In this document: piece after piece, positions 58,192 through 64,000 of the stretch
Numbering within the stretch: position 1 is the first letter of the stretch
How the letters are laid out: each line of letters starts with the position of its first letter
Origin: Floccularia luteovirens
Taxonomy: Eukaryota > Basidiomycota > Agaricomycetes > Agaricales > Squamanitaceae
Assembly (NCBI GenBank): GCA_009739215.1
Contig: VSJF01000001.1
Span: 992,001 to 1,056,000, forward strand
Direction of reading: 5' to 3'
DNA length: 64,000 nt
Notes under the pieces: generated by a model
Database searches by the model: none
Seen by the model: only the letters and a program-made list of their open reading frames with translations
Told to the model about the DNA's origin: nothing
Made by a program: the position numbers and the translations under genes

Positions 58192-58620
58192 AAACTTGTA
58201 GTATAGATATTACCGGGGTTAGTAATATTGATTGCAGAGACAGTATGATGTACGCATTTAGAGAAGACCACATGTAGAACACATGTAAGTAGAAAACGAG
58301 GGAAAGAGAAGAAAGAGAGGCAGAACGAAATGAACGAGACGCAAGTGATACACAAAGTACAAGGCTGGGTGAGTAACATTAACATTTACAATAATTGAGA
58401 GGAGCAGCGGCGTTGATGGAGATATTGTGCAGTGATGCTGATGAGTCTGGTTTAGTCGCTGCTGCTACCGAAACCAAAATTGGATAGTATCAATGCCACC
58501 GAGGACAAACAGATGCAACATCGCCCGACTTCTTTCCTCCCCCCCGTCGTTGTCAACTTAAAAGTAATTTTTCTCTTCGTCCCTCCTCTCCTCTCCTCCT
58601 CCTTATATTCTTTTCTATAG
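58192..58620 (+). promoter_or_regulatory. Septin gene promoter with CT-rich core
   Basis: A purine-rich stretch (58295-58335) and then a pyrimidine tract (about 58571-58602) just before the septin start codon, as in many strongly expressed fungal genes. No coding frame. Confidence 0.45.
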
Positions 58621-60353
58621 ATGTCCGACTCTTATTCTTCGTCTCACAACGGAGACTACCACTCCAATGGCGTCCCAAATGGCTCCAATCCTTCTTTGGT
58701 TCCTCCCGTTTCTAATGTTATCCGTAAAAAACTCGCCGGTTATGTTGGCTTCGCCAACCTCCCTAACCAGGTCCATAGAAAGAGTGTTAGAAAAGGTTTC
58801 CAATTTACCGCCATGGTTGTTGGTATGTGCCTTTATAACTGTCTCTGTTCGTTTTTGTAAATTTTTTTTTTTTTGTCGTGCTGTCTTCAAGGCGAATCCG
58901 GTCTAGGAAAGTCTACCTTGATCAATACTCTGTTCAATACCACTCTATACCCTGCCAAAGAGCCTCCGCCACCCGCCGCTGAACGCCCCAAGACTGTCGC
59001 TATTGAAAGCATCGGCGCAGGTATGCCGTTAGTTCAACTACGTGTCCCAATACGTTACAAATCATCAATTTTATATAGATATCGAGGAAAATGGCGTCCG
59101 TCTTCACTTAACTGTGGTTGATACCCCTGGCTTTGGTGACTTCGTCAATAACGATGACAGGTAAATACTCGGTTCGCAATGGGTGTCGACGCGTCGCCAA
59201 TTTTTTTCTTCTGTATCATAGTTGGAAACCCATTGTGGAAAACATCGAGTCTCGATTCGATTCGTATTTGGAACAAGAAACTCGTGTCAACAGGACTAAA
59301 ATCGTTGATAACCGTGTACATGCCTGCTTATACTTTATTCACCCGACAGGACACTCGTGAGTTGTATCTTTCGTAGTTTTTTCCCCCCAAAAATCTAACT
59401 ATCTCGCTTGATGTAAAGCCTCAAGCAACTTGACATCGAGTTCATGCGAAGACTTCACACCAAAGTCAACTTGATCCCAGTCATTGCTAAAGCTGACACG
59501 TTGACTGACGAGGAAATTGCTGAGTTCAAAATGAGGGTGAATTATCTTTCCATATCGGATGTACCACACATCTCTGACTCGATCATTCCAGATTCTCGCA
59601 GATATTGAGCACCACAACATACAAATTTTCCAGGCACCAACTTACGATAATGAGGACGAAGAGACTATTGCCGAAGCAGAAGAAATTGCGAGCAAAATTC
59701 CTTTTGCGGTAGTTGGCTCTGACAAATTGGTCCAAACCCCTGATGGACGTGCAGTTCGTGGGCGTGCATACCCATGGGGTGTTGTAGAGGTAGATAACGA
59801 GGAGCACTGCGATTTCGTCAAGCTTCGACAGATGCTTGTCCGCACTTATATGGAGGAATTGAGAGAGTACACGAATGATGTACTTTATGAAAACTGGCGG
59901 ACAGAAAAACTTATCAGCATGGGTGTTGCACAGGACCCGACGGTTTTCAAGGAGACCAAGTATGTTCATCTTAGAAAGCTTAGCGAATCACTTGTTTATA
60001 TTACATCTTCACCCACAGCCCTCAAGCCAGGCAACAGGAAGAGCGTATCATGCACGAAGCGAAGCTTGCCAAGATGGAAGCCGAGATGAAAATGGTTTTC
60101 CAGCAGAAGGTACAGGAAAAGGAAGCCAAGCTCAAGCAAGCAGAGGAGGAGCTGTATGCTCGTCACAAGGAGATGAAAGATGCTTTAGAGAAGCAACGCG
60201 CAGAACTCGAGACGAAGAAGGGCAAGATCGAGAGTGGACGCCCTCTGACACCCGAAGGCAAACCATCTGTTAGTACAACTATGAACCTTCTTGATACTTG
60301 GATACTAAATTTTGCTTTCATAGACAAGGAAAAAGGGATTCCTGCGCACGTAG
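58621..60353 (+). CDS. CDC3: Septin, Cdc3 group
   Basis: Exons 58621..58822, 58892..59020, 59079..59160, 59222..59356, 59419..59536, 59592..59959, 60019..60268, 60324..60353, 437 aa. The P-loop GESGLGKST starts at residue 68, preceded by the septin polybasic region. G3 reads DTPGFGD and G4 reads AKAD; the septin-unique element ([19 protein letters not shown]) is present. A C-terminal coiled coil (about 350-425, [19 protein letters not shown] and onward) is typical of Cdc3/AspB. Septins form GTP-binding filaments at septa and hyphal tips. The last exon (TRKKGFLRT) is 30 nt. Confidence 0.95.
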
Positions 60354-60822
60354 GGCGTCAGAATATCTGCGAGAAAGTTCTTCATCCCATATGGATCTTT
60401 AATGTTGATATTCCTTGTGCCCCTACAATCCCTTTTAGTACTCCCTTCTTTTGTACATCATTGATTAAAATACCGCTTCTTTTACTCACTCATTATCTTG
60501 GTTCTTGCTTTTGTGACGTTCTCCACGCTCCTTTTCATGGATATCCCCCTACTGCTCCTACATTTTTAGTACGATCGTCCCAATTACTTTGTTTTTATAT
60601 GGCGCGCTCTATGCCTGGTCTTTTAGTTGACCGCGGATCCTTTTGATGACAATATATATACCATGGTTCTGCGATAAAGATCTTTGTGAGGAACACACAA
60701 TATAAGGACTTGTCAACAAGAACAAAGCACTTGAGTGTGACATATTGTAGATAAAGTCTGCTTTGAGACTTTCACCAACCACTCACTCCTCTCATTCTTA
60801 CCATCCAATCTACAACGACTCC
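60354..60822. other. Intergenic spacer between septin and importin genes
   Basis: A pyrimidine-rich septin 3' flank runs to about 60640, followed by the importin promoter. TATATATA at 60651-60658 is a possible TATA-like element but lies about 170 bp from the ATG. Nothing else seen. Confidence 0.45.
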
Positions 60823-63800
60823 ATGACGGATATCCAAGCTTTGCTTTCAGCGTTGGATGTGTTCAGTAGAGCACCTGACAAAGAATCGCTTGATAGAGCG
60901 AATTCCTGGCTCCAGGATTTTCAGCATTCTGTAAATTATCTTTCGCCTGTGGCCAATCTCGCGACCAACACCTCTGACTGTGTTCCAATCCGCTCCTTGT
61001 CCTAGCCTGAGGCCTGGGCAACTTGCAATGTCCTCCTCCTTTCCCCCGATGCGCCTCTCGCAGCCAAGCTGTTTGCTGCTCAGACTTTCAGGACCAAAGT
61101 TAGTCATTTGTCCTCTTGTCTTACTTTGTGTCAGTATTTTCATTATACAAAATTCACAGGTGACATACGATCTTAATCAAGTCCAACCTGAAAATTTATT
61201 TGCTCTTCGCGACTCACTTTTGACAGCTTTGGAAAGCTATCATTCAGGGCCCAGAACAATCGTTGTTCAGCTTTGTCTTGCAGTGGCGGGACTGACCCTT
61301 CAACTTCCAGCATGGGATAATGCTGTTCAGTCTATTATTGAGTCATTTGGAAGGAATCCAGCTACTGTCCCAACCTTATTGCAGTTCCTTACACTTCTCC
61401 CAGAAGAACTCAACAGCAATACAAGAATTCCGGTTACTGTACGTAAATTTGCTTTTGTCTTTGTATCAACCCATAATTCTAATAAGAAAGCCAGGATGAT
61501 GAATATAAGGAGAGGTCTGCAAAATTATTAACCGCTAATTCCAAACAAGTACTGGAACTTCTATCGATGTATATCCAGGCGTCAGGTATGCTTTTCTACA
61601 AGAAATCGTTTTCACTCTCAACAAAATTTGCATATTGTAGGTGTTACTCATGCAGTCCAAAGTCAAGTTTTTGGATGTTTGCGTAGCTGGTTGATAGCAG
61701 GAGAAGTTAGCGCCGTCGACCTTGCAGAAACTCCCTTATTTGCATGCGCCTTTGAAGCTCTGGCTTCCGATGAGCTATTTGACGCAGCAGTTGATGTGAT
61801 ATGCGAGCTGATTCACGAAACTCAGGAAGTTGATGACAATATGTCTGTCATTCAGCTTATTGTTCCCAGAATCATTGCTCTAAAGCCTCAGCTGGTAAAA
61901 CAACGTGACGACCCCGACAAGATTAGAGGTTATGCACGCATTTTTGCCGAAGCTGGAGAGACCTATAGAATCCTGTTATTGCAGCATACCGAAACCTTTT
62001 TCCCGATTGTAGAGGCAATTGGGGAATGTTCTGCTTACTCAGATCTGGATATTGTTCCCATCACCTTCCCATTCTGGATGCGCCTCGCTCAAAACATTGG
62101 GAAGAAATCATCAGTGTCACCCCTGTTCCTCAACGCATACAAGGCTCTGATGACCGTCATCATCAATCATCTTCACTTTCCGGCTGACATAACCACTCTA
62201 ACTGGCCAGGAGGCTGATGACTTCCGATCTTTTAGACATGTTATGGGAGATACGTTGAAAGACTGTTGTTTTGTCTTACGGACGGACACTTGCCTTCTTG
62301 CGACTCACCAAATGATTACCAATGCATTGGCACGTGGTCAAGACGTATCCTGGCAAGAAATTGAAGCACCACTTTTTGCAATGAGATCTATGGGAGCCGA
62401 AATAGATTCAAATGACAACAACGCAGTCCCGAAGATAATGGATTTGATACCTTCTCTCCCTGATCACCCGCGAGTTCGTTACGCAGCGCTTCTGATCATT
62501 TCACGTTATACGGAGTGGATCAACCTACACCCGGACTACATCACATTCCAACTTCAATACATTTCAGCAGGTTTCGAAAGTTCTGACCAAGAGGTATGTG
62601 CCGCGGCAGGGCAGGCCTTGAAATTTCTATGCCAGGACTGTAAACAGGTATTTTTCATCAAATCACAATTTGCTACATTATAATTTACTAATTGAATGTC
62701 CTTTTCTTCAGCACCTTGTCGATTTCCTTCCCACGTTACATACATTTTTGAGTACGACTGGTTCTAAACTTGTCCAAGACGATCGACAACAAGTCTATGA
62801 AGCCATTGCGCATGTCATTTCAGCAATGCCTATGGAGAGAGCTGCGGAGTCGCTTCGAACATTTGCCCTCGATATACTGGCTAAAGTACACACTCTGGCG
62901 AATAACCCTTCGCCTTCGAAAGGAGACATGGAGGCCGTTGGAGGTACTTCTGCTTCACACTCCTTCTATTGACTGTTTCCTAATAAATGCCCTGCAAGAT
63001 GGTCTCGAGAATCTAGAAGTTATGCTACATATCATTCGTGGTTTCGGTGACGAACTTCCATCCTCGTGCCAAAACACCTGCGACGAAGCATGGGCAGTGT
63101 TTGATAACTTTTTACTGAAGTACGAGTCAAATTTTGACCTCGCAGAACGAGCCACACGAGTCCTTCGGCACGGCATCAACCTATTTGGAGATACGACATT
63201 ACGCATAGCGCCCCCTGTGTTAACTAGGATGTCTCTTTCTTTCGAGCACACCGGCTTTCCGAGTTTCCTTTGGATAGCTGGCAAGATCATAGCAAGATTT
63301 GGAAATGGGGAAAATTTGAATTTGCGTCGAGTTTCCCAGGATCTCTATGAAAGATCTACCAACAAGACCATAGATCTTCTTCAAGTTAAGACGCCAGGGG
63401 AACTTCCAGATGGTACGTTGACGGTTATGTGCATAGAATTTAGTGGGGCTAATAAAATTCTTCTACCTCAGTCCTGGAAGATTATGTTCAGTTATTGATC
63501 CAGATGGTCAATTTTGCGCCTGATGTCTTCTTCACATCACCAGCATTCCCTTCTGCTTTTACAGTGTGTTTAGCTGCACTCACTGTAGTTCACACAGACA
63601 TTGTGTTTGCGGCGTTGGATCTGTTCCGGAGCATCTTGACACATGATTGTTTGGCACCCAACCCTACCAATACCCCACCTGAATTTCCTATTTATGCCGC
63701 TGCTATCCGTGGTGTTATTGATAAAGAGGGGTTTGCCCTCACAACATATCTACTTACTGGTCTTGTTGGGGATTTCCCGGAGGACGCAACAGCTATTGTT

Positions 63801-64000
63801 GTGTCCATATTCAGGGTTCTCGCATTTGGCTGGTCTGCCCAGCTTTTGGATTGGCTCCCCCCTGTATTGGAGCAATTACCAACAACAGTTGCTAATAACG
63901 AAGTGAAGGCTCTGTTCTTAACGGAAGTATCGAGGTGCGTACGGCCGAAGAAAAACTGACCACATTTTCTGATTTGATATATACATAGCGCTGTTAACCA
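60823..64000 (+). CDS. MTR10: Mtr10/transportin-SR (TNPO3) importin-beta family, 3' end beyond window
   Basis: Exons 60823..60930, 61006..61098, 61160..61438, 61495..61585, 61641..62647, 62712..62943, 62999..63412, 63472..63934, then the start of exon 9 at 63989; about 900 residues seen, the end is cut off. It starts MTDIQALLSALDVFSRAPDK, then an importin-beta N-terminal domain (PEAWATCNVLLL, KLFAAQTFRTKV) and HEAT-like helical pairs throughout (RPLQ-type helices such as WDNAVQSIIESFG, FVLRTDTCLLATHQMIT). Karyopherins of this branch import mRNA-binding and SR-type proteins, acting with Ran-GTP; Mtr10 imports Npl3 in yeast. Confidence 0.93.

Noticed and set aside
60354..60646. Read-through frame after the septin stop
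   Set aside because: The stop at 60353 follows a short final exon typical of the family; the downstream frame is pyrimidine-rich 3' flank.

Overview
This window is nuclear DNA of a filamentous basidiomycete, most likely an agaricomycete. The basis is tight gene spacing, about 190 short introns (mostly 47-62 bp, GT...AG), fungal-type proteins (Bck1-type MAPKKK, NoxA, Cas1p acyltransferase, Cdc3-type septin, Cut8/Sts1), and several gene products that read like agaricomycete lineage proteins. I see no rRNA, tRNA, transposon, CRISPR array or virus. All exon models were built by hand by joining open frames at splice sites. For every multi-exon gene that is complete in the window the exons sum to a multiple of three, which is a strong internal check.

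Layout. 0.1-5.7 kb: an orphan protein, a secreted/single-TM Ser/Thr-rich cell-surface protein, and an unnamed small PH-like protein. 5.7-10.4 kb: a decayed coding stretch, then TAF5 (minus) and MAD2 (plus) sharing a 124-bp divergent promoter. 10.6-15.7 kb: NADPH oxidase noxA and, convergent with it, a short MAPKKK. 15.7-18.9 kb is gene-poor. 18.9-27.9 kb: NUP155/170, a RING-CH (MARCH-type) ligase, a mitochondrial carrier and a REX4-like protein without most catalytic residues. 29-43 kb is almost all minus strand: a PPR-like mitochondrial protein, Cut8/Sts1, Cas1p, a rhomboid protease, and an ankyrin plus DIL protein. 43.5-56.2 kb: RRP15, a flavin monooxygenase, GID8, a BCK1-type MAPKKK, an IQM-like IQ-motif protein and the DUF866 zinc protein CZIB. 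56.3-64 kb: mitochondrial ribosomal protein mS35, a small orphan, septin CDC3 and the start of an Mtr10/transportin-SR importin cut by the window end.

Most genes are housekeeping: transcription, spindle checkpoint, nuclear pore and import, ribosome biogenesis, mitochondrial translation, protein turnover. The most unusual observation is a pair of paralogous MAPKKKs about 32 kb apart. They share four kinase-domain intron positions and phases. A regulatory block that lies just N-terminal of the kinase in the BCK1-type gene (48011-52589) lies at the extreme C-terminus, after the kinase, in the short copy (13013-15662). Other notable points are three GC-AG introns, micro-exons of 3, 5, 6, 8, 11, 15 and 17 nt, an intact but apparently catalytically dead REX4-like protein, and a fungal IQM-type protein.
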